DNA from: Alphaproteobacteria bacterium
GTDB lineage: Bacteria > Pseudomonadota > Alphaproteobacteria > Micavibrionales > Micavibrionaceae
Direction: 5' to 3'
Assembly (NCBI GenBank): GCA_020443075.1
Contig: JAGRIU010000043.1
Span: 1 to 64,000 of the forward strand
Length of the DNA stretch: 64,000 bases
The notes below the pieces were generated by a model that was not told where the DNA came from, did no database searches, and saw nothing but the letters and a program-made list of their open reading frames with translations. The translations under genes were made by a program, and so were the position numbers. Below, in pieces: positions 52,567 to 62,659 of this stretch; position 1 is the first letter of the stretch; the number at the start of each line of letters is the position of its first letter.

Positions 52567-54849
52567 TTATTGTTTTTCTTCTGCGGGTTCCAACGGTAAA
52601 ATTAGAAGGGTTGTTGCCCCGCCAAGATCTGTCCACTCTTTTCTTTCGCGCAGCCATTCAGGCGCACCCAAAATAATTTTGCCATTATGGTCTTCCATGA
52701 TTTTTTTGACAATAGCCAGCCCTAGTCCCGTACCTTTAGTTTTGTGGGTTACATACGGCTCTGTGAGTGATGTTTTATCTTCTCCTTCAGGAAATCCGAG
52801 GCCATTATCGCTGATAGATAAAAACATCGTTTCCTCGTCTTGTTCGCCCATAATAATCCGGATATGGCCCTTTTTTAAGGCTCCGTTTTCGATTTTTATA
52901 TGAATTGAGTCAATGGCGTTTTGCAAAAGATTCGTTAAAGCTTGCCGGATTTGCTGGGCGTCTATGTGGGCGAAATATTCTTTTTTCGTCTTATTTATTT
53001 CTTCGAATTTGATTTCGCTGTGAGCTTGTTTTTGAAGGATGATAACGTTTTTAAGCTGTTTATCAATGCTGGCATGTTTCATTTTCGGTTCAGGCATGCG
53101 GGCGAAGGCTGAAAACTCGCTGACCATGTGACCGATATCGCCCACATGCCGGATGATTGTGTCGGTACATTCAATAAAGGTTTGCGGATCGTCTTTGATT
53201 TGTTCGAGATAGCGTTTTTTCAGGCGTTCGGCTGAGAGCTGAATAGGGGTGAGCGGATTTTTAATTTCGTGGGCGATGCGGCGCGCGACATCTGCCCATG
53301 CGGCTTTGCGCTGTGCGGATTGCAGGTCGGTGATGTCATCGAAGGTTAGGATTGTGCCAATTTCTTCTTCATCCATTTTTTCGATCGCGACGCGGACCAG
53401 AAATGTCCGGCGGCTTTCGCCTTTATGCAGGAACGGAATTTCACCTTGCGTTATTTTTTCAGTCTGTTCATGTGATTTTTGTAAAAGCTCGGTGATCTCC
53501 GGGATTATTTCCGGCATTGGACGGCCGATGAGTCGCCCTTTTTCAAGTCCTAGAAGTTCGTGAGCTGAGCTGTTGGCTACCGTGATCATTCCGTCTTCAT
53601 CCAATCCTACGACTCCGGAGGTTACGCCCGCCAGCACTGTTTCTGTGAAGTGGCGACGGCGATCAAGCTGACGGTTGGCCTCGATCAGCTCGCTTTGTTG
53701 TTCTTGAATCTGACGGGTCATCCGATTGAAAGACACCGCTAAATATTCAAATTCCTGTAAGCTTTCTTCTTCTGGGACGCGGGCTGACAAATCTCCTGCG
53801 CGGACGCGGTCAGCCGTCGTGATGAGAGCGCTAATCGGTGTCACAAGTTGACGCGCCAGCACAAGGCCAAACCAAATAGCCGTAAATAAAAGCAAAAGAC
53901 CCACGACAACGAATATCATTGTGACCGAAATTTGTAGACTGGAATATTTGTTTTGTAGAGCCAGGTAGTCTTGTGTTGCTCTTTTTGTCGCGTCGAGATG
54001 CGAAAGCACTTTCGGGTCTATCATGCGCCCAACGAAGAGGTAGCTGTCAGCGAAATTGTCGAGTTTTACGAGGGCGCGGACACGATCATCATTTGCGCCC
54101 GTCATGACGACAACTTCGCCTTCATCGGCACTGGCCATCATATGGGCGGGTATTTCTTCGAATTCCAATGAAAAAGTCAACCCGGAGCGTGCAAGAATGC
54201 GGCCGGAGGAGTCGAAAACGATGGCTTCAGACAGGTTTCGGAAAATTGATTGGGTTTGCAGTATTTTCTCCAAAGCCCGTTCATTGCTGATAAAAATGTT
54301 GAATTGACGGTTGAGGTCATTGGCCATCGCCAGCGTATCGGCCCGAATAACCTGGGTGTGTTCTTCCAGGTATGCCTCGGCGACGGCTTGGGACTCGTTG
54401 ACGGCTGTCTGGACGCGCTGGCTGAACCATGTTTGTACGCCAAAGTGGAAGAAAAAGGCTGAGAACACCGTCATAATAATCACGGGGGTGGCGGCCAGGA
54501 CGCTAAAAATGTAGATCAGGCGTACATGCAGGTGCGATCCGGCCAGGCCTCGTTTGCGTCCACTCCAGAGGCTGACGATTCTCTGCGCGACAAGCGCTAC
54601 AAACATTAGCATTAATACGAGATCGAGATTGAGCAGACGAATAACCGTATCAGGTTGGTTGTTTCCAAAGGGCGGTGTTTCGGTTAATGCGGCGTAGGTT
54701 GCCAGTCCGCTTAAAATTGACGCCACGATGAGCGTGGCAGCCAGTATGCTTTGCCACGAACGTTTAAAGATTCTCCGAGGCGGCGATAGCTTTTTAGGCT
54801 TCGCGAATGAACGCGTAAAAGCAGGCATATAATGGGTTAAAAAGCTCAA
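52567..54849 (-). CDS. ntrY: Sensor histidine kinase NtrY
   Basis: 760 residues. Several N-terminal membrane helices (about 30-52, 68-90, 110-135, and one near 310-330), an extracytoplasmic segment, HAMP (TADRVRAGDLSARVPEEES), PAS (GLDEDGMITVANSSAHELLG), HisKA (RRIAHEIKNPLTPIQLSAERL) and HATPase (NLLQNAIDSI, DNGLGFPEG, GTGLGLAIVKKIMEDH). Cognate kinase of NtrX, which starts 20 bases later. ntrB and ntrC are not in the window. Confidence 0.96.
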   Translation of the reverse strand: MSFLTHYMPAFTRSFAKPKKLSPPRRIFKRSWQSILAATLIVASILSGLATYAALTETPPFGNNQPDTVIRLLNLDLVLMLMFVALVAQRIVSLWSGRKRGLAGSHLHVRLIYIFSVLAATPVIIMTVFSAFFFHFGVQTWFSQRVQTAVNESQAVAEAYLEEHTQVIRADTLAMANDLNRQFNIFISNERALEKILQTQSIFRNLSEAIVFDSSGRILARSGLTFSLEFEEIPAHMMASADEGEVVVMTGANDDRVRALVKLDNFADSYLFVGRMIDPKVLSHLDATKRATQDYLALQNKYSSLQISVTMIFVVVGLLLLFTAIWFGLVLARQLVTPISALITTADRVRAGDLSARVPEEESLQEFEYLAVSFNRMTRQIQEQQSELIEANRQLDRRRHFTETVLAGVTSGVVGLDEDGMITVANSSAHELLGLEKGRLIGRPMPEIIPEITELLQKSHEQTEKITQGEIPFLHKGESRRTFLVRVAIEKMDEEEIGTILTFDDITDLQSAQRKAAWADVARRIAHEIKNPLTPIQLSAERLKKRYLEQIKDDPQTFIECTDTIIRHVGDIGHMVSEFSAFARMPEPKMKHASIDKQLKNVIILQKQAHSEIKFEEINKTKKEYFAHIDAQQIRQALTNLLQNAIDSIHIKIENGALKKGHIRIIMGEQDEETMFLSISDNGLGFPEGEDKTSLTEPYVTHKTKGTGLGLAIVKKIMEDHNGKIILGAPEWLRERKEWTDLGGATTLLILPLEPAEEKQ

Positions 54850-54977
54850 AATTTATCTTCTTTTTGTATTTGGCGCTTTGCCGCCCTTTTAAAAGCGTGT
54901 AGGTTCTACACTCAAAAGCGTGGCGTTTTGCTCCTTACATTTGAATTTACTACACTTTGAGCGCATCAAAAGCAAGA

Positions 54978-56210
54978 ATGAGTATGGTTTTGCCCCCAAA
55001 AGACATACAGCACGGAAAGGAGAGCCATCTGCCCTCTTTTCGCGTTTTGATACCGGCGGCAGGGGTGGGGCGGCGTTTTAGTGCAGGTGTAGCAAAACAA
55101 AATTTGATGTTGCTTGGTAAAAGCGTTTTATCTCATAGTGTTGATCTTTTTTCCTCTTTTTCTACTTGTAAAAGTATCTGTGTCATAGCGGGTCAGGATG
55201 ACATCAACACCTATCAAAAATGGTTCATGAGCAATAGCAAGGTTTATGTCATTTATGGGGATAATAGTAGAAGTCTAAGTGTTTTCAATGGTATAAAATC
55301 TATGGGTCAAGTCGGATCAGAAGAAATCATACTGGTGCACGATGCGGCGCGTCCGTGTGTACGTGCTGATGATATAAGGCGTTTGCTGATGCGTCTGGCT
55401 GAAGCGCGTGCGGCGACGTTGGCTTGTGCTGTGACCTCGACGATGCGGCGCGGGGATGCGCGGAATAAAGCGCAGGATTTCGTTGATCGGAATGGGCTGT
55501 GGTCCATACAAACGCCGCAAGGCTTCCGGTATGGCGATTTGAAAAAGGCGCACGAGATGGCGCCGCCGGACAAAGAGTATACGGACGATACCGTTCTTGT
55601 TTCGGAGATCGGGATTGACGTAGAGTTGGTGTCCGGATCAACCCGAAATATCAAAATTACCGTGCCTGAAGACCTTGAAATTGCTCGCCTTTACTTGAGT
55701 TCTGCCTGTGAACCTCGCAGCGGAACAGGGTTTGATGTGCATGCGTTTGATTTTGAACGATCCGGTCCGGTGTATCTGTGCGGCGTGGCCGTAGACCATG
55801 AATACGCGCTGAAAGGGCATTCGGATGCGGATGTGGGGCTGCATGCACTGACGGATGCTATTTTAGGGGCTTTAGGCGCCGGGGATATCGGTCAGCATTT
55901 TCCTCCCAGTAATCCCGATTTCAAGGATATGGATAGTGCCGTGTTTTTAAGGCATGCTGTGGATTTGATGCAAGCGCGCGGCGGAAGAATTCTCAATCTG
56001 GATGTGACGTTGATTTGCGAAGCACCGAAAATCGGTCCTCATACTCAGGCCATGCAAGCGCGTGTTGCGGATATTTGCGGGGTTGAGGTGGCGCGCGTCA
56101 ATGTCAAAGCGACGACAACCGAAGGGCTGGGTTTTACCGGGCGGCGCGAGGGGATTGCCGCGCAAGCCAGTGCGACTTTATCTCTTCCGAGTGAGGAGGT
56201 CGGTTTATGA
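54978..56210 (+). CDS. ispDF: Bifunctional IspD/IspF isoprenoid enzyme
   Basis: 410 residues. The N-terminal IspD (cytidylyltransferase) has [41 protein letters not shown]. The C-terminal IspF (MECDP synthase) has [44 protein letters not shown]. The usual PKQ of IspD motif 1 is AKQ, and the first 300 bases are AT-richer than the rest. ATG at 54978 is used; a TTG at 54957 is the alternative. Two steps of the MEP pathway. Confidence 0.94.
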   Translation: MSMVLPPKDIQHGKESHLPSFRVLIPAAGVGRRFSAGVAKQNLMLLGKSVLSHSVDLFSSFSTCKSICVIAGQDDINTYQKWFMSNSKVYVIYGDNSRSLSVFNGIKSMGQVGSEEIILVHDAARPCVRADDIRRLLMRLAEARAATLACAVTSTMRRGDARNKAQDFVDRNGLWSIQTPQGFRYGDLKKAHEMAPPDKEYTDDTVLVSEIGIDVELVSGSTRNIKITVPEDLEIARLYLSSACEPRSGTGFDVHAFDFERSGPVYLCGVAVDHEYALKGHSDADVGLHALTDAILGALGAGDIGQHFPPSNPDFKDMDSAVFLRHAVDLMQARGGRILNLDVTLICEAPKIGPHTQAMQARVADICGVEVARVNVKATTTEGLGFTGRREGIAAQASATLSLPSEEVGL

Positions 56211-56701
56211 GCGAGAAGTTGCAGCTTGATCTGAAAGCACCTTATGTCTGGCTGGCGACCTGGTTCGGGTTTGGCTTGCTTAAGCCTGCGCCCGGAACAT
56301 GGGGGTCCCTGGGGTCCCTGCCCTTCGGGCTTTTGATCTTTAAGTTTAGCGGCTTAATCGGTCTTTTAGCCGCAATTGTGCTCGTGTCTCTTGTCGGTTA
56401 TTGGGCGGCAGATCGTTTTGAAAAGAACACAGGTATCCATGATTGTAAAATGGTGGTTATTGACGAGGTTGCGGGGCAGTGGATTGCGCTTTTGCCTGTC
56501 TTTTATTTCTGGGGGCTGAATGGGCTCGGCGTGCTGTCGGCCTTCTTGCTTTTTCGTGTCTTTGATATACTTAAGCCATGGCCTGTGAGTTATTTTGATA
56601 AAAAAATAGATAACGCGATCGGCGTTATGGGGGATGATATCGTGGCCGGGCTTTATGGTGCGCTGATTATAACGGGGGTTTTCTATGCAGGATTTGGTTA
56701 A
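56207..56701 (+). CDS. pgpA: Phosphatidylglycerophosphatase A
   Basis: 164 residues, membrane-associated. The N-terminal [19 protein letters not shown] and the core [20 protein letters not shown] are family signatures. It makes phosphatidylglycerol from its phosphate. The start overlaps the ispDF stop by four bases and the stop overlaps pncC by 17. Confidence 0.95.
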   Translation: MSEKLQLDLKAPYVWLATWFGFGLLKPAPGTWGSLGSLPFGLLIFKFSGLIGLLAAIVLVSLVGYWAADRFEKNTGIHDCKMVVIDEVAGQWIALLPVFYFWGLNGLGVLSAFLLFRVFDILKPWPVSYFDKKIDNAIGVMGDDIVAGLYGALIITGVFYAGFG

Positions 56702-57173
56702 GAAGCTGAGCGATTTGCTTAAGGCGAAGAATATTAAGCTCGTGACGGCTGAGTCCTGTACCGGCGGGCTTTTGGCGGCTTCGATCACGCACCGCGCTGG
56801 GGCTTCTGCCGTTTTTGATCGCGGTTATGTTACTTATACAAATGCTTCAAAACATGAAGAGCTGGGCGTTGCCGAGGTTTTACTCGATACCTTCGGGGCT
56901 GTGAGTGCCGAAGTTGCTGAGGCGATGGCCAAAGGTGCCTTAAAGAACAGTCATGCCGGGCTGGCCGTGTCGATCACAGGCATTGCAGGGCCGGATGGGG
57001 GAAGCGCGAAGAAACCTGTCGGTCTGGTTTATTTCGGTTATGCTCTGAAAGGCGGGTCTTCGGGAAGCATGGAAGAGCGCTTTGCCGGCGGCAGCCGTGA
57101 AACAATCCAAGCGCGCGCTTCCAAGACGGCGCTTTTACATCTGATAAAAGTTCTTGAAGAAGGCAAAGTATGA
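56685..57173 (+). CDS. pncC: Nicotinamide-nucleotide amidase, CinA C-terminal type
   Basis: 162 residues. LVTAESCTGGLLAASITHRAG is the active-site region; YVTYTNASKHEELGV and SITGIAGPDGGSAKKPVGLVYF follow. It deamidates NMN to NaMN in pyridine-nucleotide recycling. Stand-alone form without the N-terminal CinA domain. Confidence 0.94.
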   Translation: MQDLVKKLSDLLKAKNIKLVTAESCTGGLLAASITHRAGASAVFDRGYVTYTNASKHEELGVAEVLLDTFGAVSAEVAEAMAKGALKNSHAGLAVSITGIAGPDGGSAKKPVGLVYFGYALKGGSSGSMEERFAGGSRETIQARASKTALLHLIKVLEEGKV

Positions 57174-58078
57174 GCAAAACGGCGCTGATATCGGGCTGTG
57201 ATGCAAATTATTATCCGTTGCTGCGCGAATGGATCCATTCTGTGCGGCGTTTCGAACAGGCGCGGGATATGGATATCTGCATTCTGGATGCGGGGTTAAC
57301 GCCAGAGCAAATCGAGGCTTTGCGGCCTTTGGTTTCAAAGATCGTTAATCCGGAGTGGCCTTGCCCTTTGCCCGATCATAAAATCCGCGGAAAAGACTTT
57401 CTCAAGGGCTGTGTGTGCCGTCCTTTTTTGCCGCAGATTTTCCCCGGTTATGGGACGTATTTCTGGATGGATGCCGATACGTGGGTACAGGACTGGCGTG
57501 GGCCGGAGCTGTTTTTGCAAGGGGCGGCCAAAGGTAAAATAGCGCTGACCGGGCAAGTTGACCGCGCCTATCCGCGCGCGGTTCGGGTGAAATGGATGGG
57601 GCGCTGGCCATGGAAAGTGCGCAGTTTTTATTTTTCCAATGCTTTAAGTGCGTTTGATTTTGAGACAGCGCGAACGCTGTTGCCGCGGCATGTGTTGCTG
57701 GCCGGAGCGTTTGCTTTGCGCGCGGATGCGCCGCATTGGGCGCGCTGGCAAGAGCTTGTTGTGCAGGCCATGACGAAGGGTAAGGTGTTTACAGCCGAGC
57801 AGCTTTGTTTGGGAAAGATGTGCTATATGGAGGGCTTTGAATATGAATTGCTGCCCGCCTATGCGCATTGGCTGTGCGAGCATAAACCGGCTTGGGATGC
57901 AGAGCATAGCGTGTTTGTCGAGCCGTCTTTGCCGCATGAGACGATCGGTATTCTTCACATTTCCGGTTGGGACGAGATGCGATTGGACCGGAGTGTTATG
58001 ACGGATTTTGAGACTTTGCAGGGCGGCGTTATCCGGCGGTCCTATCGCTATGCCGATTTTGACGGGGAATCTGTTTGA
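57170..58078 (+). CDS. Putative GT-A fold glycosyltransferase-like protein
   Basis: 302 residues, soluble. The DxD-type motif is in YFWMDADTWVQDW near residue 105, with an N-terminal nucleotide-sugar-like start (TALISGCDANYYPLLREWIHSV). The rest is unlike named families I can place; it may be a GT8-like enzyme. Its ATG overlaps the pncC stop by four bases. Its 3' end overlaps the convergent ratA gene by 31 bases. Confidence 0.75.
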   Translation: MSKTALISGCDANYYPLLREWIHSVRRFEQARDMDICILDAGLTPEQIEALRPLVSKIVNPEWPCPLPDHKIRGKDFLKGCVCRPFLPQIFPGYGTYFWMDADTWVQDWRGPELFLQGAAKGKIALTGQVDRAYPRAVRVKWMGRWPWKVRSFYFSNALSAFDFETARTLLPRHVLLAGAFALRADAPHWARWQELVVQAMTKGKVFTAEQLCLGKMCYMEGFEYELLPAYAHWLCEHKPAWDAEHSVFVEPSLPHETIGILHISGWDEMRLDRSVMTDFETLQGGVIRRSYRYADFDGESV

Positions 58079-58509
58079 GGGCCGTAGAGGTCCTTGGCGC
58101 GCGCTTCAAATGCACCAACCATTTTTGTTACAGCTTTTTCGAAGAAAAGTCCTATAAGGTTTTGAAAAAACGCATTTTTAAATTCAAAATCGACAAAGAA
58201 ATCTATCGTGCATGATCCGTCCGGCTCTTCTATGAACCGCCAATGGTTCGAGAGGTGTTTCATTGGACCTTTTATGTATTCGACATGGATATGATCAGGC
58301 CTGAGGGCTGTGACTTTTGAGGAAAAGCGCTCGCGCACCATTTTGTAGCCGATGACCAGATCCGCGTAAAAGATATCCCCTTCGCGCTTTGTGATGCGAC
58401 TGGCCAGGCACCAGGGGAGAAATTGCGGGTAGAGGTCGACTTGGGCGACAAGATCGAAGAGTTGCTCGGCGCTGTAGAGGAGTTTTCGTTTTTCAGCGTG
58501 GATTGGCAT
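58048..58509 (-). CDS. ratA: Ubiquinone-binding START-domain protein (COQ10/RatA)
   Basis: 153 residues. PIHAEKRKLLYSAEQLFDLVAQVDLYPQFLPWC is characteristic, with IDFFVDFEFKNAFFQNLIGLFF near the end. Family members bind ubiquinone and support respiration; E. coli RatA is described as a toxin of ribosome association. The ATG at 58509 overlaps the lipA stop by one base. A frame open to 58608 crosses lipA and is not used. Confidence 0.93.
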   Translation of the reverse strand: MPIHAEKRKLLYSAEQLFDLVAQVDLYPQFLPWCLASRITKREGDIFYADLVIGYKMVRERFSSKVTALRPDHIHVEYIKGPMKHLSNHWRFIEEPDGSCTIDFFVDFEFKNAFFQNLIGLFFEKAVTKMVGAFEARAKDLYGPQTDSPSKSA

Positions 58510-59474
58510 TATTCCGCGGCCAGTTTCGCCAGTTGCTCTTCGCGGGCGGCTTTTAGCTTTTCGAAATCGCTGCCGGCGTGGTGGGATGAGCGCGTGAGCG
58601 GTGTGCAAGACGCCATCAGGAAGCCTTTGCGCTTGGCCATTTTTGCAAGCTCTTCGAATTCTTCGGGGGTCCAGAACTTTTCGACCGGCGCATGTTTCGG
58701 GGTGGGCTGGAGGTACTGGCCGATGGTGATGAAATCAATTCCGGCGGCGCGCATATCGTCCATCACCTGCCCTACTTCTTCTTTTGTTTCGCCGAGGCCA
58801 ACCATCAGGCCGGATTTGGTGAATTGGTGCGGGTCGCGTTCTTTGACGCGCTCCAGCAGCCGGAGCGAGCGGAAATAGCGTGCGCCGGGGCGAACGGTCG
58901 GATAAAGGCGCGGCACGGTCTCGAGGTTATGGTTGAACACGTCGGGGCGGGCGTCGATGACGTGGTCGATGTCCTGCATATTTCCGCGAAAATCACCGGG
59001 CAGGATTTCGATTGTGGTTTCCGGCGCTTTCATGCGGATGGCCTGAATGGTTTTTGCGAAGTGATCGGCGCCGCCGTCTTTGAGGTCATCGCGGTCGACA
59101 GAAGTAATGACCACATGTTTCAGGCCCATTTGCATGACGGCCACACCCACGCGCAACGGTTCGAGCTTGTCGAGTTCGTCGGGTTTACCGGTGGCCACGT
59201 TACAAAAGGCGCAGGCACGGGTGCAGACCTCGCCCATGATCATGAAGGTGGCGTGCTTTTGCTGCCAGCATTCACCGACATTGGGGCAGCCTGCCTCTTC
59301 GCAGACGGTGGTCAGCTTGTGCTTGCGCACGATTTCTTTCGTTTCGGCGTAGGTTTTGCCCTGCGGAGCGGGCACACGGATCCAGTCCGGCTTGCGCCCT
59401 GCGGGGCGGTCTGGGTTCTTTTGCTTTTCCGGGTGCCGCTTTTCCGGCTTGAGGAGTTCTGGGTTATAGGTCAT
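58509..59474 (-). CDS. lipA: Lipoyl synthase
   Basis: 321 residues. Two Fe-S clusters: auxiliary cysteines 58, 63, 69 in [14 protein letters not shown], and radical-SAM cysteines 84, 88, 91 in [15 protein letters not shown]. It inserts sulfur at C6 and C8 of octanoyl-PdhC and related proteins. The expected C-terminal SSHHA motif reads SSHHAGSDF. Cotranscribed with ratA. Confidence 0.96.
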   Translation of the reverse strand: MTYNPELLKPEKRHPEKQKNPDRPAGRKPDWIRVPAPQGKTYAETKEIVRKHKLTTVCEEAGCPNVGECWQQKHATFMIMGEVCTRACAFCNVATGKPDELDKLEPLRVGVAVMQMGLKHVVITSVDRDDLKDGGADHFAKTIQAIRMKAPETTIEILPGDFRGNMQDIDHVIDARPDVFNHNLETVPRLYPTVRPGARYFRSLRLLERVKERDPHQFTKSGLMVGLGETKEEVGQVMDDMRAAGIDFITIGQYLQPTPKHAPVEKFWTPEEFEELAKMAKRKGFLMASCTPLTRSSHHAGSDFEKLKAAREEQLAKLAAE

Positions 59475-59519
59475 TTTCTTGTTTTAACGGGAAATTACGA
59501 TCTAATTCCTTACACCCTC

Positions 59520-60050
59520 TTAATGTGCTTGTCCGTATTGTGCATTCATGTTGCATACGCTTCTGGAAACCATGATCACGCCCTGCTCTTGTGCTAACAG
59601 GTCTTTGCAGGAGGATACAGCGTCATAATCTACAGTTATGATCTGATTGTTTATCGCTGTTTGTTGGACTTGTCCATTTAAACGAACGTTATAGGTTACA
59701 ATCGCTTTGTCCTTTTCTTCACTAATTTGAGTTTTTGTGAAATCTATCAACATTTGGGAATTGGTTAAGCTGGACAAAGTCTGAGAACTTGAATCGATCA
59801 TTTCCTTTTTGCCGAAAACGAGTGTTTGAGGTTCCGGAAATGTATTCGCGCTCATGTTGATTTTATACTGGCTATCCGGTGCATAGTGTTTGCGCATATA
59901 GCTCATGGCTTTTGGGACGTCGATTTTGGGTGCGTTATAAATCGCGGCCATATCGTTGTAGAGTGTTTTCACGCTCTCTTCTGTGAGTTCTTCAGCGAAG
60001 GCGGGTGTTGCAAACCCCAACAATATTACAAATAGCAAAAGATGTTTCAT
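59520..60050 (-). CDS. Secreted protein, unrecognised
   Basis: 176 residues with a signal peptide (MKHLLLFVILLGFATPAFAEE). GGAGA precedes the ATG at 60050 by five bases, which favours it over the ATG-less extension to 60107 that overlaps lpd. The mature part looks like a nuclear-transport-factor-2/SnoaL-like fold: YAPDSQYKINMSANTFPEPQ near the middle and two late Cys residues (SSCKD, RSVCNM). Function unknown. Between lpd and lipA on the same strand. Confidence 0.78.
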   Translation of the reverse strand: MKHLLLFVILLGFATPAFAEELTEESVKTLYNDMAAIYNAPKIDVPKAMSYMRKHYAPDSQYKINMSANTFPEPQTLVFGKKEMIDSSSQTLSSLTNSQMLIDFTKTQISEEKDKAIVTYNVRLNGQVQQTAINNQIITVDYDAVSSCKDLLAQEQGVIMVSRSVCNMNAQYGQAH

Positions 60051-60063
60051 GGTGATCTCCTCA

Positions 60064-61467
60064 CTAAAAATGTATCGCTCTCCCATACGCATCCAGCACG
60101 GATTCATGCATCATTTCGGATAGGGTCGGGTGCGGGAAGATGGTGTGCATCAGTTCGGCTTCCGTGGTTTCCAGCGTTTTGCCGACAACAAAGCCCTGAA
60201 TCATTTCGGTGACTTCGGCGCCAATCATATGCGCGCCGAGCAACTCGCCGGTTTTTTCATCAAAAATGGTTTTGACGAGGCCGTCGGGTTCGCCCAAAGC
60301 GATCGCCTTGCCGTTGGCCATAAAGGGGAAGCGTCCGACCTTGACTTTATAGCCCCGCTCTTTGGCTTTGGCTTCGGTGAGGCCAACGGAGGCGACTTGC
60401 GGATGGCAATAGGTACACCCCGGAATGTTTTCGACTTTCATCGGGTGTACGTCCTTAAGGCCTGCGATTTTCTCGACGCAGATAATGCCCTCGTGCGAGG
60501 CTTTATGCGCGAGCCACGGACCGGCTACGACGTCGCCGATCGCGTAAACGCCGTGCTCGCCGGTTTTCAGGTATTCGTCCACGACGATATGGCCACGGTC
60601 GGTTTTAATTTTCGGCGCTTTATCGAGGCCGATATCCTCGATATTGCCGACAATGCCAACCGCCATAATGACGCGGTCGAAGTCTTCGGTCTGCACTTTG
60701 CCTTTGACATCGATATGGGCCGTGACAGTGGTTTTACCTTTATCGAGTTTGGTGACTTTTGCGCCGGTGATGATTTTCATGCCCTGTTTTTCGAAGGCTT
60801 TTTTACCCAGAGCCGATATTTCCTCGTCCTCGGCGGGGAGAACGCGGTCAACCAGTTCGACCACCGTGACGTCAGCGCCAAGTGTTTTAAAGAAACTGGC
60901 GAATTCAATACCGATGGCGCCGGAACCGACGACCAGCAGCTTTTTCGGCATGGTGTCGGGGACGAGCGCTTCTTTGTAACTCCAGACGAATTTACCATCC
61001 GGCTCTAGCCCCGGCAGAGTACGGGCGCGGGCGCCTGTGGCGAGAATGATGTGTTTGGCCGATAATGTGGCGAGCGGCTTTTTATCTTTTTCCACGGCGA
61101 CTTTGCCGCCGCCGATGAGTCGTCCGTAGCCATCAAAGACCTCGACTTTGTTTTTCTTCAGCAAATGGGCGATCCCGCCGGAGAGTTGTTTTGCGACGCC
61201 TCTGGATCGCTCAACTATTTTTTGAAGATCAAACTCTAGTCCTTTGATTTTTAATCCATAATTTTCTGCATGCTGTGCGAGGTGATATACTTCGCTGCAC
61301 CGTAAAAGCGCCTTGGTCGGGATGCATCCCCAGTTCAAACAGATACCGCCCAGATGCTTGGCTTCGACAAGGCCGACTTTCATGCCAAGCTGACTCGCAC
61401 GAATGGCGGCGACATAACCGCCCGGACCGCCGCCAATGACTACCAGATCAAAATTTTTCTCACTCAT
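60064..61467 (-). CDS. lpdA: Dihydrolipoamide dehydrogenase
   Basis: 467 residues. FAD motif IGGGPGGYVAAIRA, redox pair Cys43 and Cys48 in GGICLNWGCIPTKALLR, NAD motif VVGSGAIGIEFASFF, and the catalytic His/Glu in HTIFPHPTLSEMMHES. The E3 component of pyruvate dehydrogenase, here close to pdhC. Confidence 0.96.
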   Translation of the reverse strand: MSEKNFDLVVIGGGPGGYVAAIRASQLGMKVGLVEAKHLGGICLNWGCIPTKALLRCSEVYHLAQHAENYGLKIKGLEFDLQKIVERSRGVAKQLSGGIAHLLKKNKVEVFDGYGRLIGGGKVAVEKDKKPLATLSAKHIILATGARARTLPGLEPDGKFVWSYKEALVPDTMPKKLLVVGSGAIGIEFASFFKTLGADVTVVELVDRVLPAEDEEISALGKKAFEKQGMKIITGAKVTKLDKGKTTVTAHIDVKGKVQTEDFDRVIMAVGIVGNIEDIGLDKAPKIKTDRGHIVVDEYLKTGEHGVYAIGDVVAGPWLAHKASHEGIICVEKIAGLKDVHPMKVENIPGCTYCHPQVASVGLTEAKAKERGYKVKVGRFPFMANGKAIALGEPDGLVKTIFDEKTGELLGAHMIGAEVTEMIQGFVVGKTLETTEAELMHTIFPHPTLSEMMHESVLDAYGRAIHF

Positions 61468-61479
61468 GGCTTTTCCTCT

Positions 61480-62109
61480 TTATTCTCTTTTCGTCAGTAA
61501 TTCGTCGTTTAAAATGATGTTTTCGGCTGGCAGGCGCGTGGCTACATAGTCCAGAATTTCTTGCTCACGTCCTTTAAAGTATTGGCGCAGGATAAAGTAC
61601 GAGCTTTTAATGCCGCCGTCCGTGCCTTTGATTGTGATTTTGTAGAAAGGCGGGGACTGGCTTTTGCCGCTGGGACGCACGGGTTCGACGATAAAATTGT
61701 CGATTTTCGGCCAGTCGATTGTGAAAACAGGGGCTTTTTTGACCTTGAGCGGGATAGACGTCGGGCCTTCGAGCAGGGAAACGGCTCCGGCGATTTTGTC
61801 TTTGTCGAGTAACAGCCCCATAATGCCGCGTGTGCCTGCTTGCAGAAGCGCTTTTTTGTCATTGAGGCCTTGTTTGAGGATTGAAACGCCGTAGGCCGGG
61901 ATAAAGATCAGCAGAAATGGCAAAATCTGGTTTATGTCCGTTTCTTCTTTATCATAGACACCTTGCATACGCATGTAGAGGTAGCTGCCAGCCATAAAAA
62001 TCAGTCCGAGCGAGACAAATAACATACCGGACCAGACAAGCTTTTTGTGCTTCTCCTGTAGATCAGCCGATGCCGGCACGTAAATGTAGTTTTCTTTCTC
62101 GTCGCTCAT
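61480..62109 (-). CDS. Membrane protein of unknown function in the pdh cluster
   Basis: 209 residues with two N-terminal membrane helices (about 27-46 and 62-82) and a soluble C-terminal domain (about 90-200). No family recognised. The start overlaps the next gene's stop by four bases (62106-62109) and ends 12 bases before lpdA, so it is within the pdh operon. Confidence 0.78.
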   Translation of the reverse strand: MSDEKENYIYVPASADLQEKHKKLVWSGMLFVSLGLIFMAGSYLYMRMQGVYDKEETDINQILPFLLIFIPAYGVSILKQGLNDKKALLQAGTRGIMGLLLDKDKIAGAVSLLEGPTSIPLKVKKAPVFTIDWPKIDNFIVEPVRPSGKSQSPPFYKITIKGTDGGIKSSYFILRQYFKGREQEILDYVATRLPAENIILNDELLTKRE

Positions 62110-62639
62110 TCTTCACCAAAGACGTCATCAAGAAATTGTTCGACGTGGGTTATATTATCGGCGCGCAAAGGCTCTTCAGGGAAGCTGGCGAAGGCTGCAT
62201 CGGGGCCGAACAGGATCAGGGGTTTTTGATACATGAGCCCCAAAGAGACTTCATTTTGCGTCCCATGTGAGCCGGGCAGTATGATCAAGGCTTTGCTGCT
62301 CATGACATTGACGAGATTCCGGCTGAACGGCATGACGTCGTTTTGCGCCTTGGCGCTTAAGGGTGTGATCATCGGAATTTCAATGTAAGGGTTGGGATAA
62401 TCTATTTCCGAGAGGCGTTCGCCCATATAATCGACGGCGGGTTTGATACCGATGGCTACGCCTTTACGATCATCAACATCTGTGAAGGCTTTGGCCACAG
62501 CCGTCATTACGCCGTCCCCCGCTCCAGTCAGCAAATTAAAACCGCGGCGGGCCAATAATTCTCCGACGGGCTTGGCGTATTCGTTCCACGGGTTTTCGTG
62601 CGATCCCATCACACCGACGATTGGATATTTATTGAGCAT
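62106..62639 (-). CDS. LOG-like (SLOG/TIGR00725) protein
   Basis: 177 residues. Rossmann-like; GVMGSHENPWNEYAKPVG opens the protein and LPGSHGTQNEVSLGLMYQKP is a variant of the PGGxGTxxE motif of LOG (lysine-decarboxylase-like, phosphoribohydrolase) proteins. Its G-T-x-x-E core is kept while the second Gly is Ser-His, so activity is uncertain. In the pdh operon between pdhC and the membrane protein. Confidence 0.82.
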   Translation of the reverse strand: MLNKYPIVGVMGSHENPWNEYAKPVGELLARRGFNLLTGAGDGVMTAVAKAFTDVDDRKGVAIGIKPAVDYMGERLSEIDYPNPYIEIPMITPLSAKAQNDVMPFSRNLVNVMSSKALIILPGSHGTQNEVSLGLMYQKPLILFGPDAAFASFPEEPLRADNITHVEQFLDDVFGEE

Positions 62640-62659
62640 TTTGAATGCCCTCCTTTTGT

